Assembly (NCBI GenBank): GCA_964649415.1
Contig: CAZYSK010000021.1
Location: 1-64,000, forward strand
Length of the DNA: 64,000 nt
Reading direction: 5' to 3'
From: CAZYSK01 sp964649415
Lineage (GTDB): Bacteria; Chloroflexota; Anaerolineae; B4-G1
The translations under genes were made by a program, and so were the position numbers. Below the pieces are notes generated by a model. It was not told where the DNA came from, did no database searches, and was given only the letters and a program-made list of their open reading frames with translations. Positions 1 to 8,833 of the stretch are shown piece after piece; within the stretch, counting starts at the first letter, position 1, and each line of letters opens with the position of its first letter.

Positions 1-140
1 GAACGCCTGCCCCCGTTTTCCTCACCCCTTTGTCCCCTCCGTGATACGCTCACAAGTGCGGGTATTTGATGATTTGTGTCTTCTAGTGTATCATAGTGCG
101 CCAAGGAGAGATTCGCGGCAACCGGCTTTCGCGTGTTGAT

Positions 141-1232
141 ATGATCAGCGTTACGCTCTACACCACTGGACTGCTTCTGAACGCGGCACTCTCGATAGCT
201 GTGGCCATCGTCGCGCTCAGGGCACGCGACAAGCCCGGCGGTTTGTCGCTGGGCCTGCTCATGGTGGCCGTGGCCTGGTGGTCGCTGGCCATCGTTGGCC
301 AGTTCTCGGTGCACACCGTGCCCGCCAAGGTCCTCTGGTCCAAAATCGAATACCCGGGGGCGATGAGTTCCCCCGTCTTCCTGTTGACCTTCGCCCTGGA
401 ATTCGCCAACCAGGAGCGATGGCTCAAGCGCCATCGCCTGATCGCGTACTGGGTGATTCCGATCATCACCATCGCGCTGGCCTGGACCAACGAGTGGCAT
501 CACCTGATCTGGACCAGCTTCACGCCCATCCTCATGCCCGGAAGCAACGGGCAGACACCATTCATCCGCGTCATATACGGGCACGGCTCCTGGTTCTGGG
601 TCATGGTCGCCTACGCACACCTGATCCTGACAGCGGCCACCTTCCTGTTCCTGAAAGCAGCCATTCGTCGCCGCTATCTGTATCGCCAGCAGACGATCGT
701 CTTGCTGGCGGCGGTGTTCCCCCCCTGGCTGGCAAACCTGCTCTACGTGTCCAACCTCGAACCCATCGCCGGCTGGGACTTCACCCCGCTCGGTTTCGCC
801 CTGACTGGCATACTCCTAGTGTGGAGCCTCACCCAGTGGAACCTGCTGGACCTGGTGCCTATCGCCCGCGACCAGGTCGTTGAGAGCATCCACGACGGCG
901 TAATCGTGCTGGATGATCACAATCGGATCTTGGATATCAACCCCGCTGCCCAGCATATCCTGGGCCTCACGCCGCCATTCATCGGGCAGCCCGCCGAGAA
1001 GGCATTTCCGGCGTGCCTCAGCGCCATCGACGCCGCAGCTGGGGCGACCGAGATACAGATAGGCAACGACCCGACGCGCATCCTCAGCCTGCGAACGTCG
1101 TCGGTCTTCGATCGAAAGAAACGCGCCGTGGGGCGACTCCTCGTTTGCCGAGACGTAACCGAGCACCGGCAGGCAGGGAGACTTGGGAGCAGCAGCGCGC
1201 CTTGGCGGTGCTGGAGGAGCGCCAGAACGTGA
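141..1232 (+). pseudogene. 7TM-PAS sensor kinase, N-terminal part (frameshifted)
   Basis: Membrane sensor half of a hybrid two-component protein. Seven hydrophobic helices fill about the first 240 residues (histidine-kinase 7TM type). A PAS domain follows, with a DDHNRILDINPAA core and ending RLLVCRDVTEHRQA. Just after that ending the frame breaks: the reading goes out of register and stops at 1232. The expected continuation (REAWEQQRALAVLEER-like) is found one frame away, so a single-base indel near 1168-1185 splits one gene. A GTG at 96 is also open, but the ATG at 141 puts the first helix at the N-terminus as in the family. The break may be real or an assembly error; the sequence alone cannot say. 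Confidence 0.7.
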
Positions 1233-2512
1233 GCGAGGGACTCCACAGCAGCGTGAGACAAGTCCTGGACTACATCATCGCCCAGGCCCAGGCCACGCTG
1301 GACCTCATTGAGAACGACGAAGCGGCCACAGCGGTTGCGTACCTGGCCCACCTGATCTCTGCGGCACAGGATGCCAGCGGCCACATCGGTGAGTTTACGC
1401 AGGGTATGCAGCTTCCTCCCTCGCCCGAGCTGGGTTTCTTTGATGCCCTGGAGCAGTATGTGCGACAGTTCAGCCAGACGCACGGCCTCCCGGTCACGCT
1501 GACCCGGCCCGACGAATTGGCCGACGATCTGCTGGCACCGATGGCCCAAATCCAGCTGTTGCACATCATCCAAGAGGCACTGCGCAACACGTCTCGACAT
1601 GCCCAGGCGCACGCAGCCCAAGTAGTCATCACCCAGTCCGGTGCGAGTGTCCAGGTAGTGATTGCCGACGACGGCGTGGGATTCGATCCACAGGCCACGC
1701 GTGACGCTGAGGCGCACGCCGGGCTGGCGACGATGTACCAACGAGCCATCACCGCGGGGGGGATACTGACCGTGCGCGCGACGCCTGGCCGGGGCACACA
1801 CGTCGTCGTCCACCTGCCCCAGCGGAAGCCGTCAGAGGAGACCTCTCTTCCGACAATGCGCGTGCTCCTCGTGGACGACCACCAGGTCCTGCTGGAGGGC
1901 TTCAAAGACCTGCTTGAGAGACGCGGTGTGGATGTCGTCGGCGTGGCCAACGACGGCCACGAGGCCATTGAACAGGTCCGCGATCTGCGCCCCGACGTCG
2001 TCCTCATGGACGTGAAGATGCCGGGGATGTCGGGCATTGAGGCCACGCGGCACATCAAGGAGGAGTTCCCGGATACGAAAGTAGTGATGCTCACCGTGTC
2101 GGCGGAGGAGGAAGACCTGTTTGAGGCCCTCCGCAGCGGTGCCAGTGGCTACTTGCTCAAGAGCCTGGATCCCGAGCAGTTCTTCTCGCTGCTCTCGAAG
2201 GTAGCGCAGGGAGAGTCGCCGCTGGCACCCTGCCTGGTCAGCCACCTCATGGGGCGCATCGCGCAGCCCGACAAGGCGGCCAGGGCCGCCGGGCTCTCAC
2301 CGCGCCAACTCAGCATCCTGCGGCTGGTGGCACAGGGACTGACCTACAAGGAGGTCGGCGCGGAGTTCCACCTCAGCGAAAGCACCGTGCGCTACCACGT
2401 CGGCCAGATTCGCGAGCAACTGGGCGTCTCCAGCCGGGCAGAGATGGTGACCTACGCCGTGGGGATTGGGTTGGTGGAGAGAGGGGGATACTACCACGAA
2501 TTAAGGAATTAA
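1180..2512 (+). pseudogene. Kinase core fused to NarL/LuxR response regulator, C-terminal part of the frameshifted gene
   Basis: Downstream half of the gene broken near 1180. In order it has a HisKA_3-like helix (ERQNVSEGLHSSVRQVL, with the phospho-acceptor His kept but the following Asp replaced by Ser), a HATPase_c domain (EALRNTSRHA N-box, DDGVGF, then PGRGTHVVV), a receiver domain (VLLVDDHQ, VVLMDVKMPGMSG with the phospho-Asp, and a late Lys in YLLKS), and a C-terminal LuxR helix-turn-helix (LSPRQLSILRLVAQGLTYKEVG). Kinase and regulator are one continuous frame. An in-frame ATG at 1856 with a GAGGAG about 15 bases upstream could allow the regulator to be made alone. A NarL regulator fused to the kinase that should phosphorylate it implies direct sensing-to-DNA signalling. 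Confidence 0.75.
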
Positions 2513-2829
2513 CGAATTAAGAAATGTGATAGTCTCCCTATAGCGTGTTGGCGACGCGATCGTGCCCGGACGTAAATGCCTGGGCTGAAAGAGCTAAGCC
2601 CTGCGGGCTGAAAACCAGCCCCCGGAGGGGGCTTCGCTGGCTCCGCCGAGCGCTTTAGCGCCCGGCGGACTGCGCCGGACCATCAACGTCCAAGGGGGAG
2701 ACTCCCGAACACTGAAACTGACGAACACTGAAACCAACGAACCAACGCAAATCACAAATGACGCATGACGCAACACGATGGACCACAGCACCTTGCGCCC
2801 ACGGCATTCTCGTGTAGAATACCGCCTCG
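2513..2829. other. Non-coding region with small repeats
   Basis: No convincing gene here. It holds GC-rich hairpin-prone sequence (GGGCTGAAA...CAGCCC and GCTTTAGCGC motifs at about 2580-2670) and a 13-base direct repeat CGAACACTGAAAC at 2705-2717 and 2722-2734. The GC-rich part looks like dispersed repeat material rather than a regulatory element. Confidence 0.5.
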
Positions 2830-3318
2830 ATGGACGACACGTGCAACGACATCGTGATCCGAGCCTTTCGCCCCGAGGATCAAGCCGCCGCGCAGCGGCT
2901 GATCCTCGGGGGCCTCGTGGAGCACTGGGGCTATCTCGATCCCAGTAAGAACCCCGATCTCGACGATATCGCATCCGCCTACGCAGATGCGACCTTCCTG
3001 CTCGCCTGGCGGGGCAAGGAACTCGTCGGGACCGGGGCGCTCGTTCACGAGCGGGATGGCGCCGCCCGGATCGTGCGCATGTCAGTCGCTCCGCATATGC
3101 GCCGGCAGGGCATCGCCACGGCGATCCTGCAACGGCTCCTCCGGCAGGCACAGGCCGCCGGCTACCGCCAGATCGTGTTGGAGACGACCTCGACCTGGGC
3201 GGACGCCATCGCCTTCTACGAGCGCAACGGCTTCCGTGCCATCGGATCCCACGATGGCGACACCCACTTCGTCCTTGATCTCAGTCCTCCCGCGAGAAAC
3301 ACCCTGCTGAGACCCTAA
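2830..3318 (+). CDS. GNAT family N-acetyltransferase
   Basis: Predicted acetyl-CoA-dependent N-acetyltransferase of 162 residues, a single GNAT domain. The acetyl-CoA binding motif A is clear: a strand RIVRMSVAP followed by the pyrophosphate loop RRQGIATAILQRLL. The later IVLETTSTWADAIAFYERNGFRAIG segment is the usual motif B region. Substrate cannot be told. The ATG at 2830 has no obvious ribosome site. The gene stands alone, and its stop codon lies inside the left arm of the inverted repeat at 3311-3409. Confidence 0.8.
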   Translation: MDDTCNDIVIRAFRPEDQAAAQRLILGGLVEHWGYLDPSKNPDLDDIASAYADATFLLAWRGKELVGTGALVHERDGAARIVRMSVAPHMRRQGIATAILQRLLRQAQAAGYRQIVLETTSTWADAIAFYERNGFRAIGSHDGDTHFVLDLSPPARNTLLRP

Positions 3319-3409
3319 GGGTTTGTGTGAGCGAAATCCGGCCCAAGAGGCTACATTCTTGGCTTGGAAGGGTTATTCTGACAGATGTCTTCTCAAAACC
3401 CTTAGGGTC
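3311..3409. repeat. Long-spaced inverted repeat, GACCCTAAGGGTTT family
   Basis: Arms GACCCTAAGGGTTT (3311-3324) and AAACCCTTAGGGTC (3396-3409) are perfect inverses about 71 bases apart. The left arm overlaps the end of the acetyltransferase gene. A compact relative (GACCCTAAAGGTTT with its inverse a few bases away) occurs at about 55734 and again at about 56658, so this is a dispersed family. It may serve as terminator or be a miniature mobile repeat. Confidence 0.7.
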
Positions 3410-3420
3410 TACTCCGTAGT

Positions 3421-3461
3421 TTGACAACCTAGAATATACGTGGTATAATATACTAGGTTGT
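3421..3461 (+). promoter_or_regulatory. Consensus promoter with overlapping operator for the PadR operon
   Basis: TTGACA at 3421-3426 and TATAAT at 3444-3449 are separated by exactly 17 bases, both perfect sigma-70-type consensus. A perfect 9-base inverted repeat ACAACCTAG (3424-3432) / CTAGGTTGT (3453-3461) overlaps the -35 box on one side and the likely start site on the other. A dimeric repressor bound there would block RNA polymerase. The next gene encodes PadR, so autorepression is the natural inference. Confidence 0.8.
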
Positions 3462-3509
3462 ATAAGAATTATCAGGAATCCGGCACGGAAAGGGGCCAGA
3501 TAGACGCAC

Positions 3510-4049
3510 ATGTCCACTCGACTGGTTATCCTCGGGCTTCTGAGGGAACGCCCTCTATACGGCTACGAGATCAAACACATCATCGAAGATCACATGGGCG
3601 ACTGGACCAACATCGCCTTCGGCTCCATCTACTTCGCCCTGCGCAAGCTGTCCGAGGAAGGATTTGTCGAGAAGATCGCCACCGAGCAGGAGGGCGGTCG
3701 TCCCTCGCGCAGTGTCTATCAGATCACCGAGACCGGACGGGCGGAGTTTGCACGGCTGTTGCGCGAGGTCTGGAGCGAGGTGGAGCGGCACTACTTCACC
3801 TTCGATATCGGGCTCTTCTTCAGCACAGCGCTGCCCGTCGAGGAACGGGTGGAACACCTGCGCGACCGGGTGAGGCAACTGGAGGAGATCATCCAGCACG
3901 TCCGCGCCCACATGGCCGAGCAACTGGCTGACGTCCACGTGCCACGCCTGGCGCGCGCCGTCTTCGAGCACTCGTTGGTCCACTTCCAGGCTGAGTTGGA
4001 CTGGACGAGCGGCCTCTTGGAGGCAGCAGAACAGGGAGGTGATCCTTGA
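3510..4049 (+). CDS. PadR family transcriptional regulator
   Basis: Ligand-responsive repressor of 179 residues. The N-terminal winged helix begins RLVILGLLRERPLYGYEIKHIIEDH, and GSIYFALRKLSEEGFVEK is the recognition-helix region typical of PadR. A wing (EGGRPSRSVYQITETGRAEF) and a long C-terminal helical dimerisation domain (about residues 85-175) follow, so it belongs to the larger PadR subgroup. The likely target is the inverted repeat over its own promoter at 3421-3461. It is first of a four-gene set with a methyltransferase, an AbrB-like protein and a CPBP-like membrane protein. Such operons usually answer toxic small molecules, but the inducer is unknown. Confidence 0.9.
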   Translation: MSTRLVILGLLRERPLYGYEIKHIIEDHMGDWTNIAFGSIYFALRKLSEEGFVEKIATEQEGGRPSRSVYQITETGRAEFARLLREVWSEVERHYFTFDIGLFFSTALPVEERVEHLRDRVRQLEEIIQHVRAHMAEQLADVHVPRLARAVFEHSLVHFQAELDWTSGLLEAAEQGGDP

Positions 4050-4139
4050 CCCCCACCTCCCCTTTTTTTGCTGGAAATATAAGCTTGTATATTCTATGTT
4101 CTATATTTATCGATAGCATACATCTATGGAGGTGGAACC

Positions 4140-4838
4140 GTGGAACGCGTACCAGAGACAGAGTCAATAGCCGAGATGGCAGACGCCCGTCGCTTCAACG
4201 AGGTGATGGGCAAGGGACCCGTCCAGCACGAGTACCGCCGGCTGGCCCGAGACGTCATAACAATGGGCGTCCCGCCTGCGGGCAGCGTGCTGGACATCGG
4301 CACAGGCCCGGGCTTCGTCGCCATCGAGGTGGCCCGCTTGCTCCGGGGGCGCGGCTGCCAGGTCGTTGGATTGGACCTATCGCGGGCCATGCTGGCCCTG
4401 GCTGCCGAGAACGCGGCCAAGGCCAGCCTGAACGGCGCGCTCTCGTGGCGCGAGGGCGACGCCAAGGCCCTTCCATTCGACACGGATGAGTTCGACTTCG
4501 TCGTCTCCTCCGGCTCGCTACACCACTGGGAGGACCCGGCGCTGGTCTTCGACGAGATCGCGCGCGTGCTCAAGCACGACGGCCACTGCATCGTGCGAGA
4601 CTGCAGGCGGCTGCAGCGCCCGTGGCCGCGCTTGCTCGCCTGGGCGATCGGCATGACCATCCCGCCCGACTTTCGCGTCCACTACTGGAACTCGATCAAG
4701 TCCGCCTACACGCGACCGGAGCTCGTGCAGATCCTGGAGCGCTCGCGGCTGCGAGGCTGGCGCGTCGTCGAGGATGCGCTGGACGTGATGGTAGTGAAAG
4801 GGGACGCTTCGATTCCCCCTGCACCGGAGGAGAGGTAG
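4140..4838 (+). CDS. Class I SAM-dependent methyltransferase
   Basis: Methyltransferase of 232 residues with a Rossmann-like fold. Motif I is VLDIGTGPGFVAIEVARLL (about residues 50-68), the acidic residue after strand 2 is in VVGLDLS, and FDFVVSSGSLHHWEDP is motif IV-like, as in UbiE/Methyltransf_11 enzymes. The C-terminal half (PELVQILERSRLRGW) is ordinary for small-molecule methyltransferases. Start is GTG at 4140 with a strong GGAGGTGG just upstream. It lies 90 bases after padR in the same direction and ends just before the next gene. Substrate unknown; detoxification is one possibility given the PadR neighbour. Confidence 0.85.
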   Translation: MERVPETESIAEMADARRFNEVMGKGPVQHEYRRLARDVITMGVPPAGSVLDIGTGPGFVAIEVARLLRGRGCQVVGLDLSRAMLALAAENAAKASLNGALSWREGDAKALPFDTDEFDFVVSSGSLHHWEDPALVFDEIARVLKHDGHCIVRDCRRLQRPWPRLLAWAIGMTIPPDFRVHYWNSIKSAYTRPELVQILERSRLRGWRVVEDALDVMVVKGDASIPPAPEER

Positions 4839-4840
4839 CT

Positions 4841-5239
4841 ATGCCGAGGCTGGTCAAGGGCGCAAAGTGGACCTACGGATGGATAATCGTGAGTCCAGAT
4901 CGAGAGATCGCCATTCCACCACAGGCGTGGTGCGAGTTCGGATTCCACGCCGGCGACGAGGCCCTGTTCCTGCCCGGCAGCCGTCGCTCGGGGGGGTTCA
5001 CTGTCAGCACACCAGCCCTGATGATCACGATGAACGAGCGGCTCGGCGCCGGGGCGCTCCGCACGCTCGGTCGAGGGCGCTTCGGCGTAGAACGCGTGAT
5101 CATCCCGCCGGAGGTGGACGTGAGGCCGGGCGACCGGCTGCTGACGGTGCGCGGGAGCCGCACCGGGCTGGGTTTCATAGCCCAGGGGCCGATTTATGAG
5201 GAGGCACTCAAGCACCCAGAACTGGAGGCGTTTGAATGA
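4841..5239 (+). CDS. Small protein with AbrB/SpoVT-like swapped-hairpin features
   Basis: 132-residue protein starting at ATG 4841 behind GGAGGAGAGG. Two stretches look like repeats of an AbrB-type element: REIAIPPQAWCEFGFHAGDEALFLPGS (about residues 21-47) and GVERVIIPPEVDVRPGDRLLTVRG (about residues 82-106). Each has the hydrophobic-PP-x(5-8)-G-D-x-hydrophobic pattern of a swapped-hairpin DNA-binding half. It follows the methyltransferase with a 2-base gap, so the two are probably cotranslated. A DNA-binding or sensor role is inference; no catalytic motif is visible. Confidence 0.6.
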   Translation: MPRLVKGAKWTYGWIIVSPDREIAIPPQAWCEFGFHAGDEALFLPGSRRSGGFTVSTPALMITMNERLGAGALRTLGRGRFGVERVIIPPEVDVRPGDRLLTVRGSRTGLGFIAQGPIYEEALKHPELEAFE

Positions 5240-5283
5240 GTGTACTCCACGCACAGAACAGACATACATAGGGGAGGGACTAC

Positions 5284-6126
5284 ATGGGAATGCTGATGAT
5301 AGCTGTCATTCCTCTCGCCATCGCGCTCATCGTGCGTCGGAAGGAGGCGTTCGCCCTACGATGGCAACCCACCCGCCACACGTGGGTCGCGGTGGGAACC
5401 GGGCTGGCGGCTTTCGCCCTCAGCGCGTCGATTTTGCTGTTCGAAAGCCAGTCGGTTGGCGCGTCGATCATCCACTACGGGCTGATCTACGTCGTGTGCG
5501 GCTTCGCCGTGCCCTGGGGCTACACGTTGCTGGTGGAGCGAGCCACACCAGCCGCGATGGGCCTGACGCGAGATCGCTGGGCCATCAGCCTGATCCTGGG
5601 CGTGCTCGTGGCCGCTCTGCTCAGTCCGATCATCATCTTCCAGACCGACTGGCGCGCGATCGACTGGGGGCAGTTCGGCAGGGCCACGTTCGTGCTGACC
5701 GGCGCCGGCGGCCTGTTCGAGCTGTTCCTCTACTACGGCTTCATCCACCTGCGGCTGGAGAAGGCATTCGGCACCATTCCGGCGATCCTCCTGACCGCAG
5801 TCATGTACGTCTCCTGGCACGTGGGGACGCAGTTGCCCCTGGAGGCCGACCCGGTGGCCGCGCTGTGGAAGCTATTCCTGGTTGGGGTCATGTCCCAATC
5901 CGTATTCAGCCTGACCCGCCACCTGCTCACGATCTGGCCGTTCTTCCACGCCGTGGGCGTGATGATTGACTTCGTAGTTAACATCGGCAAGTTGGAGCCG
6001 GTGAGCGCCCGCCTCCCCTGGGCCATCGGGACCGTGCTCGCGATGGCCGCCACCGGCGCGCTGCTCGCGTGGGCAGCGGGACGACGGAGCGCAACACGCA
6101 CACGCGACAGGAGAATGAGCGCATGA
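5284..6126 (+). CDS. CPBP-like intramembrane protein, catalytic motif degenerate
   Basis: 280-residue polytopic membrane protein with about eight hydrophobic segments. The segment FELFLYYGFIHLRLEKAFGTIPAILLTAVMYVSWH resembles the CPBP (Abi/CAAX) protease core. However, the first motif EExxxR is reduced to FExxxYY, while the second motif keeps a WH. One catalytic Glu and the Arg are therefore missing, and it may be a non-proteolytic relative. Start ATG 5284 follows GGAGGG. It is the last gene of the PadR operon, before a terminator hairpin at 6217. A membrane role in the same stress response is plausible but unproven. Confidence 0.65.
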   Translation: MGMLMIAVIPLAIALIVRRKEAFALRWQPTRHTWVAVGTGLAAFALSASILLFESQSVGASIIHYGLIYVVCGFAVPWGYTLLVERATPAAMGLTRDRWAISLILGVLVAALLSPIIIFQTDWRAIDWGQFGRATFVLTGAGGLFELFLYYGFIHLRLEKAFGTIPAILLTAVMYVSWHVGTQLPLEADPVAALWKLFLVGVMSQSVFSLTRHLLTIWPFFHAVGVMIDFVVNIGKLEPVSARLPWAIGTVLAMAATGALLAWAAGRRSATRTRDRRMSA

Positions 6127-6216
6127 AAGAGGGAAAGAGACTGACCACTCCGGTGGGGCTATACTTGAGCGAGCACGTTTCGGGGCCACGATGAGCTGCT
6201 CAAAGCTGAGGGGACT

Positions 6217-6254
6217 CAGGAGCCACACGCCCCAGAGGTGTGTGGCTCCTGTTT
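6217..6254 (+). terminator. Rho-independent terminator after the PadR operon
   Basis: Arms CAGGAGCCACAC (6217-6228) and GTGTGGCTCCTG (6240-6251) form a 12-bp stem with an 11-base loop, followed by TTT. It lies about 90 bases beyond the membrane-protein stop and before the next promoter. Confidence 0.8.
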
Positions 6255-6286
6255 CGTATCGTGGGCGTGTTGCAGCCCTTGCAATG

Positions 6287-6315
6287 TTGCAGGTTTAGGC
6301 TGCTGAGGGTATAAT
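6287..6315 (+). promoter_or_regulatory. Promoter upstream of rseP
   Basis: TTGCAG (6287-6292) and TATAAT (6310-6315) are spaced by 17 bases. The transcript would start near 6322 and run through two GC hairpins (6353-6371 and 6401-6421) before the rseP start at 6450. Confidence 0.65.
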
Positions 6316-6352
6316 AAGATCAAGTGTAGTGCATGTAAGGTTCGCCTGTGAC

Positions 6353-6421
6353 GGGCGCAGAAACTGCGCCCCTACCGTCCATGGGCCCAAAGAATCAAAG
6401 CGGGCGTTGCGGACGCCCGCT
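6353..6421. repeat. Two GC-rich hairpin repeats in the rseP leader
   Basis: GGGCGCAGAAACTGCGCCC (6353-6371) and GCGGGCG...CGCCCGC (6401-6421) are small perfect hairpins. Look-alikes occur at 8804-8820, about 15305-15331 and 50735-50836. They are therefore dispersed repeats, not a dedicated riboswitch. Confidence 0.55.
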
Positions 6422-6449
6422 TCTGACTGGCAATAGGAAAAGGTAAAGA

Positions 6450-7775
6450 ATGGATTGGATTAGCATTGCATTATGGCTCGCGGGCACGTTGGTTGTCGTG
6501 CTGGGGCCTATGCTCCTCATCCACGAACTCGGTCACTTCATCGTGGCGAAACTGGCAGGGGTGCGGGTCGAGGAGTTTGGACTGGGTTACCCTCCGCGCC
6601 TCCTGAAGCTGTGGCGCGGTAAGGGTTATGTCAAGATCGGCAGCACACGCGTAGTTCTGCCTGCGGGTCTCCGGCTCCCTCGCGGATTGAAACAAGGAGC
6701 CCGGGTGGACGCGCTAACCCGGCGGCAGGACGACGGCACCTACGTCCTGCGACGCCTGAAGGTGCTCGACCCGGGCGTGGACAATCTGACGCCGAGGCGC
6801 GAACGCGCGAGCGAAGGCGTCCACATGCGCGGCGAATTGACCGTCTTCGAACCCGGTACGTTGTATAGCCTCAACGTGCTGCCGATGGGTGCGTTCGTGA
6901 AACTGACCGGTGAGGAAGACCCCTCAGACTCGCACAGCTTGGCCGCTCAACCCAAACGCTGGCGATTCGCGGTGCTGGCCGCAGGGCCGCTCCTAAACAT
7001 CATCGCTGCTCTGGTGCTGCTTGTCGGCGCTTACACCACTGGCTACCCGGACAAGTGGTTGGTCAGCGTCACCAGCGTGGAGCCAGGCACCGCGGCCGAA
7101 GTGGCAGGGATCCAACCCCACGACGTCATCCAGGCCGTCGATGGAGAGCGCATCGAGGGAGGCCAGGAGCACCTGCAGCGCATCATCCGCGCTGCGCCAG
7201 ACCAGAGCATCCAACTCACCGTCCTGCGCGGGGCAGAGACGATTATGCTGATGGCGACGCCACAACGCACCGCCGAGGACCAGGGCTTTCTGGGTATCTG
7301 GATGGCCCCCTGGCCCGACCGTAGCGACCTGCAGTACTACCGCTTGCCAGAAGCGCTGAGGGCGGGCGTCAATGATCTCACTACGGCCATCCTGATGACC
7401 GTGCAAGCACCCGTGCGCCTCGCGCAAGGAGACCTCAGCCCGGAAGAGGCACGGCCTGCCAGCATGGTCGGCATCAGCGGCCTGTTGACCTTTACACTCC
7501 AACAGAGCATTGAGTGGGGGCTGGCCTTTCCCGTGTTGCAGACGGCGTCGCTCATGAGCCTGGCCCTGGGCCTGACCAACCTGCTGCCCATTCCGGCCCT
7601 CGACGGCGGGCGTATTCTCTTCGTGCTTATTGAGGCCATCCGAGGTCGTCGCGTCTCGCCCGAGCGGGAGGCGATGGTCCATTTCGTCGGCATGGTGATC
7701 CTGATCAGCCTGATGGCACTGGTGATGTTCCAGGATGTGGTCAATCCCATCATCCCCTGGTCTTGGCTGAAGTGA
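6450..7775 (+). CDS. rseP: RseP-type site-2 intramembrane zinc metalloprotease
   Basis: Membrane protease of 441 residues that cuts transmembrane segments such as anti-sigma factors or signal-peptide remnants. The zinc motif HELGH is at residues 25-29 in the first helix. One PDZ domain lies at about residues 205-270 (VTSVEPGTAAEVAGIQPHDVIQAVDG). The third-helix motif NLLPIPALDGGR, supplying the third zinc ligand, is near residue 385. Between the first helix and the PDZ is a longer-than-usual loop of about 90 residues (roughly 45-135). The next gene starts one base after the stop, so the two are likely translationally coupled. Confidence 0.93.
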   Translation: MDWISIALWLAGTLVVVLGPMLLIHELGHFIVAKLAGVRVEEFGLGYPPRLLKLWRGKGYVKIGSTRVVLPAGLRLPRGLKQGARVDALTRRQDDGTYVLRRLKVLDPGVDNLTPRRERASEGVHMRGELTVFEPGTLYSLNVLPMGAFVKLTGEEDPSDSHSLAAQPKRWRFAVLAAGPLLNIIAALVLLVGAYTTGYPDKWLVSVTSVEPGTAAEVAGIQPHDVIQAVDGERIEGGQEHLQRIIRAAPDQSIQLTVLRGAETIMLMATPQRTAEDQGFLGIWMAPWPDRSDLQYYRLPEALRAGVNDLTTAILMTVQAPVRLAQGDLSPEEARPASMVGISGLLTFTLQQSIEWGLAFPVLQTASLMSLALGLTNLLPIPALDGGRILFVLIEAIRGRRVSPEREAMVHFVGMVILISLMALVMFQDVVNPIIPWSWLK

Positions 7776-7776
7776 G

Positions 7777-8727
7777 ATGAAGAGCTCGCTCAATACGGTC
7801 ATCGACGAACTGCTTGAAAGCGCCGCGATGCCGCTCCAGGTATCGCTGTATCACCTTTCAGATCTGGAAACCGGGCAAGCGGCACAGGTCCGCGAGATAT
7901 GGCCCTGCCTGCCCGTTGAGTTGCGGCGGCAGATCACCGCGCGGCTGGCGGAACTGGCCGAGGCCGATTTCGAAGTGAACTTCAGCGAGGTCTTCCGCGT
8001 GGGCCTGGACGACGAGGATGCCGAGGTGCGCGTGGCGGCAGTTGAGGGACTGTGGGAAGACGAGGACGTACGCCTGGTCCCCAGCCTGGTCACGCGCCTG
8101 CGCGAAGACGAGTCCGCTGCCGTGCGAGCTGCTGCGGCCACGTCGCTGGGCCGTTTCATCCTGCTGGGTGAGCTCAGGAAGATCCGCCCCGGCCCATACT
8201 CAATGGCCTACGAGGCGCTCCTCGTCACGCATCAAGACGAAGCGGAAAGCATCGAAGCCCGGCGTCGGGCATTGGAGTCGCTGGCCTACGTCAGCAATGA
8301 AACCGTGGTGAAACAGATTCGCCAGGCCTATGCCGAGCCACACGAAAAGATGCGTATCAGCGCGGTCTTCGCCATGGGACGCAGCGCCGACAGGCGTTGG
8401 GCGCGCGAGGTGCAGCAAGAACTCCGCAGCCCCAATCCAGAACTGCGCTACGAGGCCGCCCTCGCCTGTGGGAAAATCCAACTACCCGATGCCGTGCCTG
8501 AACTCGAGGAACTGGCCGAGGATGCCGACACAGAGGTACAGGAGGCAGCTCTGTGGGCCTTGGGACAGATCGGGGGAGAACGGGCCAGGCAGATACTCGA
8601 ACACTACTGCTCCTCCACGGACGAAGCCACCCGATCTGCGGCCCAGGCCGCCGTCGATGAGTTGGAATTCCTGCATGGAGATCTATCAGAGCTTTTCACC
8701 AGGTTGATCAGTGAATCTGAGCTGTGA
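7777..8727 (+). CDS. HEAT-repeat protein
   Basis: 316-residue soluble all-helical protein with tandem HEAT/PBS-lyase-type repeats. Examples are DEDAEVRVAAVEGLWEDEDVRLVPSLVTRL, ESAAVRAAAATSLGRF, NPELRYEAALACGKI and ADTEVQEAALWALGQIGGERARQIL. It has no signal peptide or membrane segment. Its ATG is one base after the rseP stop, which suggests a protein partner or scaffold role with the protease or the next membrane-anchored peptidase. No enzymatic motif is seen. Confidence 0.85.
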   Translation: MKSSLNTVIDELLESAAMPLQVSLYHLSDLETGQAAQVREIWPCLPVELRRQITARLAELAEADFEVNFSEVFRVGLDDEDAEVRVAAVEGLWEDEDVRLVPSLVTRLREDESAAVRAAAATSLGRFILLGELRKIRPGPYSMAYEALLVTHQDEAESIEARRRALESLAYVSNETVVKQIRQAYAEPHEKMRISAVFAMGRSADRRWAREVQQELRSPNPELRYEAALACGKIQLPDAVPELEELAEDADTEVQEAALWALGQIGGERARQILEHYCSSTDEATRSAAQAAVDELEFLHGDLSELFTRLISESEL

Positions 8728-8833
8728 GCATATCGCGGACCACGCTCGCCAACAACCACGTCGCTTCCACCTGACCCGTCACGGCAGTGTCCCTCATCCC
8801 AGGGCGGGCAGGATGCCCGCGGTCCATACCAGC

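Noticed and set aside
6123..6194. A 23-codon open frame overlapping the membrane-protein stop (ATGA)
   Set aside because: Too short, no recognisable product, and it runs toward the terminator; left unannotated.
6353..6449. rseP leader hairpins as a possible riboswitch
   Set aside because: The same GC hairpins occur at other unrelated places in the window, so they are dispersed repeats.
8711..8833. GTG start giving a longer gluzincin
   Set aside because: The extension covers a dispersed GCGGGCA/TGCCCGC hairpin and would bury the signal peptide.
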